DNA from: Rosellinia necatrix
Taxonomy: Eukaryota > Ascomycota > Sordariomycetes > Xylariales > Xylariaceae
Length of the DNA: 64,000 bases
Assembly: GCA_021209875.1 (NCBI GenBank)
Contig: JAGYVD010000004.1
Coordinates: forward strand, 1 to 64,000
Direction of reading: 5' to 3'
Shown: one piece after another, positions 34,638 through 46,800 of the stretch
Position numbering within the stretch: position 1 is the stretch's first letter
Layout of the letters: every line of letters begins with the position of its first letter
Translations under genes and position numbers: made by a program
Notes under the pieces: generated by a model
The model's database searches: none
The model's input: only the letters and a program-made list of their open reading frames with translations
Told to the model about the DNA's origin: nothing

Positions 34638-37422
34638 GCGTCAGATGGTCATCTAGAGTTAATTCAGCTCACGCAACAATACCCTTTGTCGACGTCAACG
34701 CTGACGCCATGGGCATCACTTGCTGGGTTACATTTTCTGGTTAGACCCGTCGAGTATGGATAGAGAGACAAGAGCCGTGGAAACCATCTTCTTGATGTAT
34801 AGACTTAGACAATAGTATAATTGATTGGGTTCATTCACACTTCACTCACTTCACTCTCCGGCGTCTTGCTTAGCTGCACCCAGTGCACCCAGTTTAATCC
34901 CCTATGCATTCAGACGACTGTTGGCGAACTTAAAGCTATAGTATTTAGGCGAACAGACGTAGGCTACATGTGGGCTTCCAGTCAGCTCTCATGCCACATT
35001 TAGTGTTTTAGCAATTTTTATTCGTGCTATGGAGGAAAAGCCCGCTGCGGTGAGAGGAGTAGTGTATCGGCTTTACTCTATGAAATAATATGTTACGTTA
35101 AAACTGGCATTAGTTAGTGTATTACCAGCCTCTCAGCGAGGCGTGAGATGTTATAGTGATGCACTGGCTGGATCTAGTGTGGTGTGTATCCAGTGAGGGC
35201 ACCCCTGCTACGGTAGTCGAGAGGGCTGGTTGGGAGGTCGGATCGGATACTCGGAAACAAGGATTCGACGCGCCAAGAATGTAGTGTAGTTATTGTGCGT
35301 GCATACTTGTATAACTACATATTTCTGTATTTGAGTATTTGTGAACCTAACCCCTTCTAGTAACTAATCCATCTGCGCAGATGCTCCACACTTGCACTGC
35401 AGCCGATTCGACCGTGCGTGTGTTTCTCAGCCCCCCATCGGCCGTTGCCGTACCTTGTCCTTTATATCGAGTTTAGATCTATGTCTAAATAAAGTCAAGG
35501 CCGGTTTCGAATCCCGGCAGGAAGCGGCCACGCGTGCCTGAGACCCGCCTGCATGCATAGTGCTCCACTAGATCGCTTCGCTTACCGAGGTGCATCAGTG
35601 CTCCAGGCTCGCGCGGGCAGAACTCACTACCCTAATGTAGAAGTCTATTACTTGTAATATTCTAGAACCTTTGCACGTCCTGAGGCCCAGTGTTGTGTTC
35701 TACATAGTTGAGCGCCCTGTCAAAAATTCCAGCAACGGGGCTAACCGAAGACATGCCATAAATGGATCATATGGGGTTATTAAGGCGGCTAGAGTCTACA
35801 CTAAACCCGCCCTGGGCAGACCCTGGGTTGATCCAAACCCACGTGCATCCGTAATTCCAACCCCTGCGAGGTCTCCGTTTGGCTCCTCTGTAGCATCTGT
35901 ACCAACTGCGCTACAACCACAGTGCCAACACGATATTGTCAAGCACACGGACTATATCTTGCGTTTGATAAACTCGCGACACTGGTGGTCCTGAATAATA
36001 TAAAGGGTTTGCCTATAAGCCATGGACCTGATTGCCGGTTTTCAGCAACTCATCAACTGGCGATTAGCCAAGAGGCAGTGTCCATAGCTCCAAAGGACAG
36101 AATAAAATAAATTTCCAATGAGTTATGGCTATGGGCTGTAAGGTGTTGAGTCGAGCCCACCGATCAGACATGGTCATATTCGTCAAAGGTTAGCGCCCAG
36201 ATGATGTGATCCGACTCCAGTGCCGAACGCCACTCGTTAGATAAAACCGTTCTTGGCTTTATGACCAAAACCTACACACGACCACTGTCCCACTGTCCCA
36301 CTGTCTGTTCTTAACTCTGAGAAATAAACCCACATTCGGGTTCCGAAAATCGATAGAGTTTGCTTTGAGAGTCGGCTAGGTCTGTGTACATTACTTTTAG
36401 CATCGATGTAGTGCGTGGGATAACATCCGCATGGGGAAAACGAGATTTCTACCGTGTTGAACATATCAAATCCAGAGGCAGCATCAAAGCCTACATCGGC
36501 TTTTGTCGGTACTTATGCCCAGACGCCACCGGCCACGATTCTGTTCCCAGCCCAGTGCGTGAGTTTTCCGGTCCGCGTTTTAATAGTCTGGGCACACCCC
36601 GCTAAAAGGGTAATTGATCCTTGGCAACTAGTTATCTGACGTGAAGTGATCGTAATATCACATCAAACGCTTTCCCTTTTCGGACACCACGATTAAGAAG
36701 ATGGGGTTGGGAGGCTGGCCATGGCTAGCTGACAGAAGCCTCGAGAGGTCTCTTACCTGGCTAGTCTGTGGTAACTATGTATACTGGGCTAGTTAGAGGT
36801 TGGTGGAAGCACTAGTGACTGCATAGATTTATAACCGTATAACTCTCACTCTCACTTAGCTATATGGATATCGTGGATATCTTATCCAGGTATTGGTATT
36901 GGTTGAAAAGATCCGTCGCGTCTGCATATACTCGGCTGTACCTCGGGTGACGACTGGTGCTAATAGCGATCAACAAAATACCCAGCTCCTGACATGGAGA
37001 GTATACAGTGAACCTAAGGCGTTTACTTGCTAGTTTGTAGTAAGTCGGATATTGTAGCTATTGTAGTGTAGTAAGTGCATCGTGACTAACGACCAAACTA
37101 TCCCACGTCTGTTTGGAATACCTATTCGCGATGCGAAGCTCTCGGCGAACCACATAGTATTGTACCTGACCTGTCCCCTGACGTGGTGTGATGGTGGCGC
37201 CTGTAAGAGTATCACCCGGGTTAGGGCTACAGTAGATCGAGATTCGGGACCCGGATCTTAGGTCTGGGGTCAGACTTGGACCTATGTCAGACGGCTGCTC
37301 TCCTGCCCGAACCATTTCATATTCATTCTCAACATTATTGTATTCATCAATTAGATATGTATGCTTGACTTTGGCATACCGATTCCTTTACACCTCTCGG
37401 ACAGATTAACAAATACTGAATC
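34638..37422. other. Long intergenic region with tRNA-like fragments
   Basis: No protein gene recognised in 2.8 kb; the 60-107 codon frames here lack domains and plausible codon bias. Two short RNA-polymerase-III-like motifs are present. One is a B-box-like GGTTTCGAATCC on the plus strand near 35503-35514. The other is a perfect A-box (TAGCGCAGTTGG) on the minus strand at 35902-35913. Neither can be folded into a full tRNA, so they look like tRNA or SINE relics. Confidence 0.45.
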
Positions 37423-38503
37423 ATGAGTCCTTCTGCAACAACTCCACAACGAGATGCCGGCTATTTGCCAGTGTCTAATGGCGGCACTCAACGTGTAGGG
37501 GAGACACTGGCGATTCTTGGATGTGGTAGGAGTTACCCAGTCGCGTTTTTCGTCAGATAATCGAATAAAGGCTAACATTCACTTTAATTTAGGTGTCATG
37601 GGAACTGCCATATTACTCGGGGTCCTCTCTGCAAAGGCCTCTCCTTCGAAAACGGACGGAGTGGGCTTGTTGCCCGGTCGCTTTCGGGCCTGCGTAAGGC
37701 GTCCTGAATCCGCGGATAGCATTCGTTCCGCACTGCCACCCCAGGCACTTGACTCATCTGTGTCATTACACACGGGCGACAATGTTTCTGCGGTTCGGGA
37801 AGCAGATATGATATTACTAGCCTGCCAGCCACATCTATTCAAACCCATTCTCGCAGAGCATGGTATGGCTGCCGCGCTCCGGGGGAAGCCGATCATGTCA
37901 GTTCTTGCGGGTGTAACTTCGGAAGATATCGAGAGCTATCTTGAAGATGTTGCCGCAGACGACAAGCAAGCCAGTGATTCTCACGATCATGCATTCTCGG
38001 TGATCCGGGTCATGCCCAACATCGCCAGCGCCGTCCAAGCTTCCAGCACCGTCATTGAAGTTCGCCCACCACAACACCTGAAACCTCTCCCTGGGCACTT
38101 CATAGCTACGGCTCGTGCTATTTTCTCATGTGTGGGCGCCGTGTTCACCACACAACCGGACACATTTTCGATCTGTACTACGCTCAACGGATCTACCCCA
38201 GCCTTCTTCGCTATGGTTATAGACGGTCTAGTAGACGGCGCCGTCGCTCTCGGGCTGTCTCACAAGGAAGCAACGCAGATGGCCGCTGCTACAATGCGTG
38301 GAACCGCGGAGCTTATTTTGAGCGGCAAGGCAACGTACGACGTGCGCTACGAAGTTGCCTGCCCTGGTGGCTCTACGATACAGGGTCTGCGAACACTCGA
38401 AGAAGCGCGCACGCGAGCTGTATGGATGGATGCCATGAGAGCGTCAACATCTGAACAGAGCTCCCTAGGCGAGGGGCTAAAGGTCCAACGGGGGTCAGCA
38501 TGA
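37423..38503 (+). CDS. Pyrroline-5-carboxylate reductase family enzyme
   Basis: Two exons, 37423-37525 and 37593-38503, joined across a 67-bp intron (GTAGGA...TTTAG, branch-like GCTAAC), give 337 residues. The join restores the Rossmann motif G33-C-G-V-M-G38, which a start in exon 2 would lose; this fixes the ATG at 37423. The C-terminal dimerisation domain carries the family hallmarks STPAFFAMVIDGLVDGA and CPGGSTIQGLRTLE. P5CR makes proline from pyrroline-5-carboxylate with NAD(P)H, and enzymes of this family also reduce piperideine-6-carboxylate to pipecolate. Lying beside a SwnK-type synthase, it is a good candidate supplier of the imino-acid starter (inference). It could instead be a displaced housekeeping paralogue. 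Confidence 0.88.
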
Positions 38504-39029
38504 TAGTAAAGGTATGCTAACGGAAGCGATGGGGGAAACGGCATTCACCAGGCGACGCTCACCAACTGGAGTTGCCAATTCATGATCAGTTCTATTTTAC
38601 TCCAAATGATCCTTTAGTTACACATAAATCGGGTTATATATAATTCGTATTGTCAATGGTGAAGGTCAGTTTTGCGTTGGCTCTAGGGCCGAGTTTAGAG
38701 TATCTCCACAGGTTTTTCTCTAGTTAGATGCTTCTCCCTGATATATCCTCCTGTTACTACTTGCAGGCATCTAGAAACTGGGGCACAGAGTGAAGTCTGG
38801 TCGCCAGTGGATAGCAAAGCAAGGGTTATATTGCATTAATTCTGGAAGCTCCCAACGCAAGAGCCACGTTTAACCTCGAAATATACACTCATCGATTGAG
38901 AGCTCCAACTCCTAGAATATAATTTGCTTCTAAGTTACTGAGATTGAACCCCAAGTATAATACATTTACTATGATACCTTCATGGATTCCATCATCTTCG
39001 CTAATCCTTTAGTGTCATTTCCATTGTGT
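38504..39029. other. Convergent intergenic region
   Basis: The 526 bp between the stops of two convergent genes. Nothing beyond presumed 3' untranslated regions is recognisable. Confidence 0.6.
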
Positions 39030-39947
39030 TCACAGTATCGAATCTGGATATTTGTCCATGTGAGCCATGCCACTCTCCAATGTTCGGAAATTTACACCTG
39101 GAAAGTACTTTTCCCTGTGAGCCCGGACCATATCTGGGGGGTTTGCGCATGCTTGGCTGATTGACAACAAGTAGTAATCAGCCAGGATCAGAGTGTTCTC
39201 ATCTTTGGCTTTCTTGATCATCTCCACAGTAGTATGCAGCGAGACATGTTCGATAGGGGCATCAGGACGGTGCTTTTGTCTAATTCGATTGACCGCATCG
39301 TTCCAACAGCTTCGCTCTCCTGACATGAAGGTATAGGGCTCCCATGATCCCTGTGGCGCCCCCACAAGAGCTGCTAGTCCCCTAACAGCATCTCGTGCCC
39401 ATGTAAAATCAACAGGCTCGTTTCCGGTCCCCGGGATCACAATATTCTCCCCTGTCCAGTTCATAGGGTGGAACTCGTCAATGTCTTTGATGTACCGGTT
39501 CTTGGTTGGCAAGAAGTAGTCTGCCAACCAGCCAATACACACCAGAGTCCACTCAATATCCGTTTGGCTTCGTAGCATCTCACGGATGGGCTCGTGGGGG
39601 GCGTAGTAAAAGCCAGGCTGGTCTGGGTAGGTCTTGATATTTGTTGCAAACTCAGCGGGAATGAAGCGTTTGCATTTTGGGCTCTCATGGCAAGCCAGTA
39701 TGAGACTTCTGTGGACAGATGTATAGGCTGAGGAAAAGTCCGAAATTGTCGATATCAATATCTCACAGTCGGCGAGCGGGGATCTCAAGGATGATAAGGA
39801 ATAATCCGTGATGGCCTGAGTAACACTCTGGCTCTCAAGTTGTGGTTTATAGGTACGTGTGAGGATAACGAGGACATGACCAGCTTTGATAAACTCTTCA
39901 CAGATATAGCGAGTCAAGTCGCCATAGCCAGCAATTGCCACACGCAT
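39030..39947 (-). CDS. NmrA-like NAD(P)-binding reductase (SwnN/SwnR type)
   Basis: 305 residues from the ATG at 39945-39947. The open frame extends 34 codons further upstream, but the extension is not protein-like, and the Rossmann strand MRVAIAGYGD begins exactly at this Met. The glycine-rich loop reads G-Y-G-D-L-T, lacking the third glycine of the classical motif. This is followed by ADCEILISTISDF and the NmrA/isoflavone-reductase-type segment KRFIPAEFATNI. C-terminal features include the substrate-lid region around WTGENIVIPGTG. Published swainsonine clusters carry two such reductases, SwnN and SwnR, that reduce cyclic imines in the pathway. I cannot tell from the sequence alone which one this is. 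It is transcribed away from swnK, on the same strand as the dioxygenase. Confidence 0.85.
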   Translation of the reverse strand: MRVAIAGYGDLTRYICEEFIKAGHVLVILTRTYKPQLESQSVTQAITDYSLSSLRSPLADCEILISTISDFSSAYTSVHRSLILACHESPKCKRFIPAEFATNIKTYPDQPGFYYAPHEPIREMLRSQTDIEWTLVCIGWLADYFLPTKNRYIKDIDEFHPMNWTGENIVIPGTGNEPVDFTWARDAVRGLAALVGAPQGSWEPYTFMSGERSCWNDAVNRIRQKHRPDAPIEHVSLHTTVEMIKKAKDENTLILADYYLLSISQACANPPDMVRAHREKYFPGVNFRTLESGMAHMDKYPDSIL

Positions 39948-41142
39948 TATGAACTGCGAAAATGATAATAGGTTGGTGGAGATACAGGCTTTAACAGACG
40001 CAAGAGTCGAATTGGTTGAGGATACACCTGTAGCACAGACTTTAAACAAAGGTAGCTAGCTATTAAGTACTGATAGATCCAGATTCAACCTCCACAATGG
40101 GCCAATGCTCTCTCGGCTACTGTGTTGTCGGGGGGCCGATAAGCGAACGAGACTAACCTAACACCGCCAAATTCACTGCAGTAGACCACACTTGATTAAT
40201 AGCATTCCCCTCCTTATGTCTAATTTCGATTAAACCGTAATCGAGGCGGGGTAAATTCTCACTTCAAACATAGCGTGAGTCCGCCCGAGTGCGGCTGACC
40301 TGCCACCTGCAGGTCAGCACATACGAACAGCGGCACTGCTCAAGCCATTAGACGCTAGATGCTTACATGCAGTGATCTGCACATGAGCCGCCAAGCACTG
40401 CAAGTAAAGGTGGCAGCTTACCAACAGTGGTTATCTAAATGTGGCCTCATTAGACGAGATCTCCATTAGACCTTACTACCTTTCGGATGGATCATTTTAG
40501 CTTGGGTACAAGAACAGATCCGTTATCAAACTACGGAGACATAACATAGCTCACTATGATCTTCTCAGAGTTGACTAGGCTCGATTTAGTACAACATTGA
40601 ACAGGCGCCTGTATTTATACCAATATGTCTGCATAATTCCGGAAAACGTGTGCACGCTTTCCGATAGGTTAAACAGGACCTTGGCAATCCGTCCGCGCCC
40701 CAGAGTGTTGGCGCCCAACAACATACCCGAACAGGAAAATGTTCTGGGATGCTCATCGCGTCCGCTTGATGTCGTGGAATACAGTAGGTAAAAAAAATAA
40801 GGTCTGCGATTACCGGAAGCTTATCTGACTGCTCACTCTCGATCAGAGTAAAAGTTCACTGGTAGTTCGCTTTCATATTTAAACACTTGTTTTTGCTTTT
40901 TCCTTAACTAGCTATATATTCTACGCTCAAAAACGATCATGACTCTTGTAGTGTCCTTGTAAGATTGGCCCTCTCCCATTTCCACCTGTGAAACAAAGTT
41001 GAATACGTTTCGTAAGCCTCCGTAGAAGCAGGTAAATTCTCCCCTCATTAGTATGATATTGGGATAAAAACTGGTCACCTTTACATAACCATCCAACCAA
41101 TATTATCTTGTCAGCAACGCAGGAATTCAGCCGTGCTGCCTA
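39948..41142. other. Intergenic region between cluster genes
   Basis: Promoter of the reductase plus 3' region of the dioxygenase. No other gene was found in about 1.2 kb. A short inverted repeat, CTGCCACCTGCAGGTCAG, occurs near 40300. Confidence 0.5.
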
Positions 41143-42141
41143 TCATGCGAATACTTTCTCATAAACACCAGCAAGATCCTTCGCAGGATCTTCATTCTCG
41201 ACCATTCCCAGCCAAGTGCTTGCTGGCTTCTTGAAACCAAGCAAGGTTTGTAGCTTAGGGCTCATCTTAAGAACTTTGCTCCGTGGATTGCACAAGAACT
41301 GGTTTTCCTCCTGGCGCAAAGTCCCCCGGCAGAAGACAAGATTAATAATCTTGCGGACTTCCCCTGGGATGGTATTATATCCAGATCCGTGAGCCAGGTT
41401 GCCGAGGAAAATGAAAGCGGAACCTCGCTCCATTTCTATACACCACTCTGGTTAGACAGAATCCTAAACTAGAGTGCCCTCAATGAATAACTTACCAAGG
41501 AAGGACACCTCATCAGCTCTGCCACGTCGTTCATGCTCCCATTTATGAGAGCCAAGAATAACTAGAGTGCCACCATTCTCGCGCGTAATGTTTGTTCCAG
41601 CGAGAAAGCAACTGAAGCCGTCGACTTCATTAATCTTCATGTCGGGGCGATGCTTACTGGAGAATATCATGTCGTCCTTGTGTAGCGCTTGACGGGGAGA
41701 ACCATGACCAACGTAGAAGCCCAAGGCGATGCTCAACAGCGGATCGACGACGAGCTCTTCGGTGTGCTGCTCGAAAACAGCAGGGTATCTCTCCTCCAGA
41801 AGTACTTTGAGAAGTTTCTCAATTGTCTCGTTGGTATCGATAATATTGGCAATGGTGTCTGATTTCCCAACCAGGCCGGGAATCACAACAGTCTTTTTCC
41901 CAATGAAATTATCATAGGAATCGTTGTCCGCGATAGGATTTGCATAGGGCTCAAGCTCTTCATCAATCTTGTCCATGGTATGTAGCGAAACAAAGTCGGT
42001 CAGAACAACGCCCCCGTCTCGTTCTAGGACTGCGAGGATCTCTTCAAGAGAAGAGGTTGCAGGAATCTTAGTAACCTCCCTAGCCGGCTGATAGGATGCA
42101 TCGATGGGAGGCAACAGGCGAAGACTAGAAGATTGCTCCAT
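41143..42141 (-). CDS. PhyH-type Fe(II)/2-oxoglutarate dioxygenase (SwnH1/SwnH2 type)
   Basis: Two exons on the minus strand, 42141-41496 and 41435-41143, with a 60-bp intron (GTAAGT...TATAG), give 312 residues. The iron-binding triad is visible: His154 and Asp156 in ALHKDDMIF and His231 in LAHGSGYNT. Arg243 in PGEVRK suits 2-oxoglutarate binding. Length and motifs fit the phytanoyl-CoA dioxygenase family. Swainsonine clusters encode two enzymes of this kind, SwnH1 and SwnH2, which add ring hydroxyls late in the pathway; only one is present here. It is transcribed divergently from swnK across a 1.68-kb region. The upstream ORF extension (52 codons before this Met) lacks family similarity, so I start at 42141. 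Another hydroxylation target is possible. Confidence 0.9.
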
Positions 42142-43820
42142 TATTCCGTAAGTTAATGTGAAGTTCAAATAAATCGGCGAGCACAACAAAGTGATTTGAA
42201 GGATGAAACCCGGCTGAGAAAACAAACAGCGGGGAGGGAGAGAACAGCAGCCGACGAGATTGATATGTATATATCGTTGAACTACACGATGGGACAATCA
42301 ATTTCTTGTAATATGATATCCCTTGTAAGAAAAACGAACCTGGCCACCAGCTGAACTCAAACCCAAAGAATCATCCCGATGAAGCAGGTGGGGCGCCAGT
42401 AAAATGCCCGACTCCGATTGGCAACACCGCCGTTGTGGATCATTCTCGGAAGCCGGAAGCCATTGCACGACTGTGGCCAAGGACATCTCATGCATGATGC
42501 ATTCATCCGAAGCAACTGATGGGGAATGCTAATGCATGCAATTAGTCCCGTAGCTCGGGTAAGCAGTGATATATTGCCCCATATCGGGTAACACACTAGA
42601 AGTGCCTTAGAATATTCTCAGACTCGTGAAATACTGAGGTGGTGAGGCAGCGTTGCCGTTTACTTCGTTAAGTCCTGATCCTGGACAAGTAAGTTTTTCT
42701 CTGCTGTTCGCAGAATCATGGTTACTACCCTAATTTCGCTGGAATATACCCCCCAAATATGTCCTGGTTGTCAGGAATCAATTTCATGTACCCGGATTGC
42801 CTTCCATGTCTATCACACCCGATATCTAAGTCCGTGTTCAACCGCGGTGCCCTTCTAATGCTTATTAAGTGCAGGCTAAGACATGGCGTAGTCGGCACCT
42901 GTTTGGTCGGCACATATCTAGCACGAAGCCTCGGTGTCCGAGAAGGAAAACTGGTGAGTTTCTTTCCGTTGTGGGCTTTTTAGGTGTGGTGGGCCCCGCA
43001 TAGATGCCGCGGAGACGGCGCCGAACTGCGGAGAGCTGAAATGTGTCCAGGTTACATCATATCCTCAAACAGTCAGCATATGCAAGGGCCGGGAGGCTAA
43101 GTTGAGCTTTGACATTAGATCACGCAAGATGAATTATTTTTTAAACGCCCGCCAAGAGGTGCGAGTTTGGACCGGTCCCAACAGAATCAGAACGATGAAT
43201 GGTTTGATCAACTGACAAATTATGAAGCTGAAATGTAAGCGGGGCAGTGCGAAGACGGTTCGTGCTGATTGTCTGCCTCCGTGAGTTCTAGGCCGCTGAG
43301 CTTACTATCTACTTATGCACATTGAGAGAGGCGAGTTTGAATCTGTAGTTCTACCTCTCATACATCTGAGTTTCCGACTCCTGCGGGGCGTGGATAGATA
43401 CCACGACATGTAAATCATGTTATTTAAAAACATAACAAAACTAACAACTACCTTATAAGTATAACATGCAACTATAACAATATCGTTGATGCCGGAATAG
43501 CACCGGAGAACTGGATATTTGATTTGTGTTACTGGGACTTATTGTCCTACATTCGAAACTAGGGGCCATGTAGTCTAATCTTCACCCTAAACTTCCCGAT
43601 CCACCTTAGAAACAACTCGCTGGAATAGCAAAGTTCGCGACCTATCTTATGCCACGCAAGACCGTCAACGTTCAAAATGAGCATCCTCAGTTTATATAAA
43701 TATTGGAAAGCATCCATCTAAATATCTAAGTCCTCACAATCAATCAACCAACCAACCTCTTTTGAACATTCCTCCATCCCCCTCCCCTCCCCCTCTTTTT
43801 TTTATCGCCATACCATCAAC
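42142..43820. promoter_or_regulatory. Divergent promoter region between dioxygenase and swnK
   Basis: This 1.68-kb region separates the start codons of two divergent cluster genes and contains no credible gene. On the swnK side a TATA-like TATATAAATA lies at 43693-43702. It is followed by a pyrimidine-rich leader (CCCCCTCCCCTCCCCCTC near 43778) and the ATG in a good context (ACCATCAACATG). On the dioxygenase side a TATATACATATC-like element lies about 120 bp upstream of its ATG. Assignment of control sites is by position only. Confidence 0.6.
43693..43702 (+). promoter_or_regulatory. Probable TATA box of swnK
   Basis: TATATAAATA, 118 bp upstream of the swnK ATG and followed by a CT-rich leader. 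The spacing is reasonable for a fungal gene with a leader of roughly 60-90 nt. Confidence 0.5.
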
Positions 43821-46800
43821 ATGTCTGACCAAACGAATACAAACGGCATCTCAGAGGAAGACTACCACATCCTAGTCAACGACTTCAATTCAACAAATGA
43901 TAGCTCTTTACTGGGTCATCGTTTAGACCGATTATTTGAGGATGTGGTAGATAGGTTTCCAGATAACGTTGCCCTAATTCACAACGAAGCAGAAGTGTCC
44001 TTCAAGGAACTGAATATATCCGCCAACATCCTTGCCCGGAGCCTTGCAAGACGAGGTTTAACGAAGGGTGATTTGGTTGGGCTTGCTGTATCACGCTCCA
44101 TTGACCTCGTTACTATTATCCTAGCAGTATTCAAACTAGGTGCGGCTTATGTTCCCATCGACTCAACATTCCCCCCCGAACGCATCAATCAGATGGTCGA
44201 AGATGCCGGCCCTAAACTTATTCTCCTCAGTGGTAATCCAAATAATGGATTTGCACGCTGGAAAGACATCTGTTTAAACTTCAGCGAGGCGAAAGATAAC
44301 TCCATCGCCGACACGACCAACCTTGATACGGATATTCAAATTCAGGATTTAGCATATGTTATCTATACATCTGGGTCTACCGGGCGCCCTAAAGGTGTCG
44401 AGATCAGCCATGGAGCCGCTGCCAATTTCCTAGGCTCACTGCGGAAGCATGAGCCGGGCTGTAACGAACACGATCGATTGCTTGCCATCACAACCATTTC
44501 TTTCGATATGTCGGCTCTAGAGTTGCTATTGCCAGTCATATCCGGTGCCACTATGATCATCGCAAATACGAGTGCGGTCAAAGACCCGCGCGAGCTCCTC
44601 GGTTTGATGAACCGACATAAAGCCACCATCTTACAAGCCACACCTGCCACGTGGACAATGCTCCTCGAGTCTGGCTGGGAAGGAAAGCCGCGCCTTTCCA
44701 AGATAATCTGTGGGGGTGAGCCGCTCACTCGCCAACTGGCTGATCGATTGCTTGCCTCTGCCGATTCCGTGTGGAACGTCTATGGGCCCTGTGAGACGAC
44801 CTACGGCAGTGTTGGAAGAGTCGGTGAGGGAGACATTGTCGTCGGAAACCCAGTTGCCAACGGTCGGATATACGTCCTCGACGATAACATGTCGCCGGCG
44901 CCCATGGGATATGAGGGCGAAGTATATATCGGCGGTGCCAGTGTCTCCAATGGATATCGCAACAAATCCGAATTGACACAGTCTCGCTTTCTCCGGAATC
45001 CCTTTCACGGCGGTAGATTCTTCCGCACTGGCGACCTAGCTCGATTCATAGGGCCAGGGAAGCTCCAGGTGATAGGGCGCATAGATGGGGTTGTCAAGAT
45101 TCGCGGTCACCGTATCGACGTCGGCGATATCGAGGCAATACTCATTGATCATGCCAATGTTTCTCAGGCGGTTGTTGTTAGTCGCGACGACCGCCTGGTA
45201 GCGTACTGTGTGCTACATGCGCCGTTGCAAGATACGACGTCACTTGATAGCATCCTACGCCCATGGGTTGCCGAATACCTGCCAGCTTATATGATGCCAT
45301 CATTTTTCGTGCAAATGAGCGCGTTACCTGTATCACCCAACCAGAAGATTGATCGCAAGGCCCTTCCTGACCCAATTGAAGCGATTCAGACCCAACCGCT
45401 ATTACAACCCATTTCCGAGTTAGAACAGCAAATACAGATTATTTGGGCAGACATCCTTGGCCACAACCGCATTGGAGTAGAGGACAACTTCTTCAACATC
45501 GGTGGCGATTCCGTGCGCATCATTCGCATGCAGACAGCCCTGGAGAAACAGCTGCGCCGACATGTGCCAACACCGAAATTGTTTGAGCACTACACAATTA
45601 AGGCATTGGCTATGTATTTAACTGGTGCAGGCAAGGAAACCCCTAAGCCATCGCCAGAGGTGAGTCAGGTCCATTCTGGCAACCATGAAAGTATTGCTGT
45701 TGTTTCCATGGCGTGCCGATTACCTGGTGGTGTGACATCGCCAGAAGATTTCTGGCGGCTGCTGCAAAGCGGTGGGGAGACAATTATCGATGTGCCCAAG
45801 GACCGTTGGGATGCCGATAAGTTGTATAACGTGGACCCGGACGTTGAAGGCACGTCGTATTGTCGCAAGGGTGGCTTCCTCAACTCGATTTATTCGTATG
45901 ATGCCTCATTCTTTGGCATCTCGCCGCGTGAGGCACAATCCATGGATCTCTCACAGCATCTGATGTTAGAGTTATGTTGGGAAGCCTTCGAAAGAGCCGG
46001 CTATACAAGGGATCGATTGAGCGGTACTACAACGGGTGTTTTCCTTGGTGTTAGCAACAATGGAGCAACGAACAATATACTACCAGATCTCAAGGGATAC
46101 TCCATCACAGGAAGTGCCAATGCCACCCTATCTGGTCGTCTCTCCTATACCCTGGGTCTACAGGGGCCGTCCCTGACTGTCGATACGGCATGTTCGTCGT
46201 CCCTTGTAGCCACACACCTGGCGTGCAATGCCTTGCGCCAAGGTGAATGCAACATGGCTGTGGTTGGAGGTGTGAGCCTTTTACTCAACCCCGGTATACA
46301 TATTGAGTTTAGCAAACTCCGTGGTCTTTCAGCGGATGGCCGCTGTCGGGCCTTCTCGGATGACACAAACGGCACAGGATTCAGCGAGGGCGCCTCCATC
46401 GTAGTCTTGAAGCGCCTATCCGACGCCCAGCGCGATGGTGACGACATCCACGCCGTGCTCCGTGGCACTGCGGTCATGCACGGGGGTCATAGCTCTGGGC
46501 TAACGGCTCCCAGTGGCCCTGGTCAGGCAAACCTAATCCGTACTGCCTTGGCCCGAGTTGCGATGGAGCCCGGTGACATCGACTACATCGAAGCCCACGG
46601 TACCGGCACTAAGCTGGGCGACCCTATTGAAGCTACTGCGCTTGCTGAAGTCTTCGGAACGGGGCGTTCTGGATCGGATCCTCTCAGAGTCGGCTCCGCT
46701 AAGTCCAACATTGGACATACTCAAGCGGCCGCCGGCCTCGTAGGCTTGCTCAAGGTAGTATTGTCCATGCAACATAATTCCCTTCCCAAGACGCTACATA

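Noticed and set aside
35440..35533. Possible full tRNA (GGCCGTT...AGCGGCC ends around a GGTTTCGAATCC motif)
   Set aside because: The acceptor arms can pair, but the T arm is in the wrong place relative to the 3' arm and no D or anticodon arm folds.
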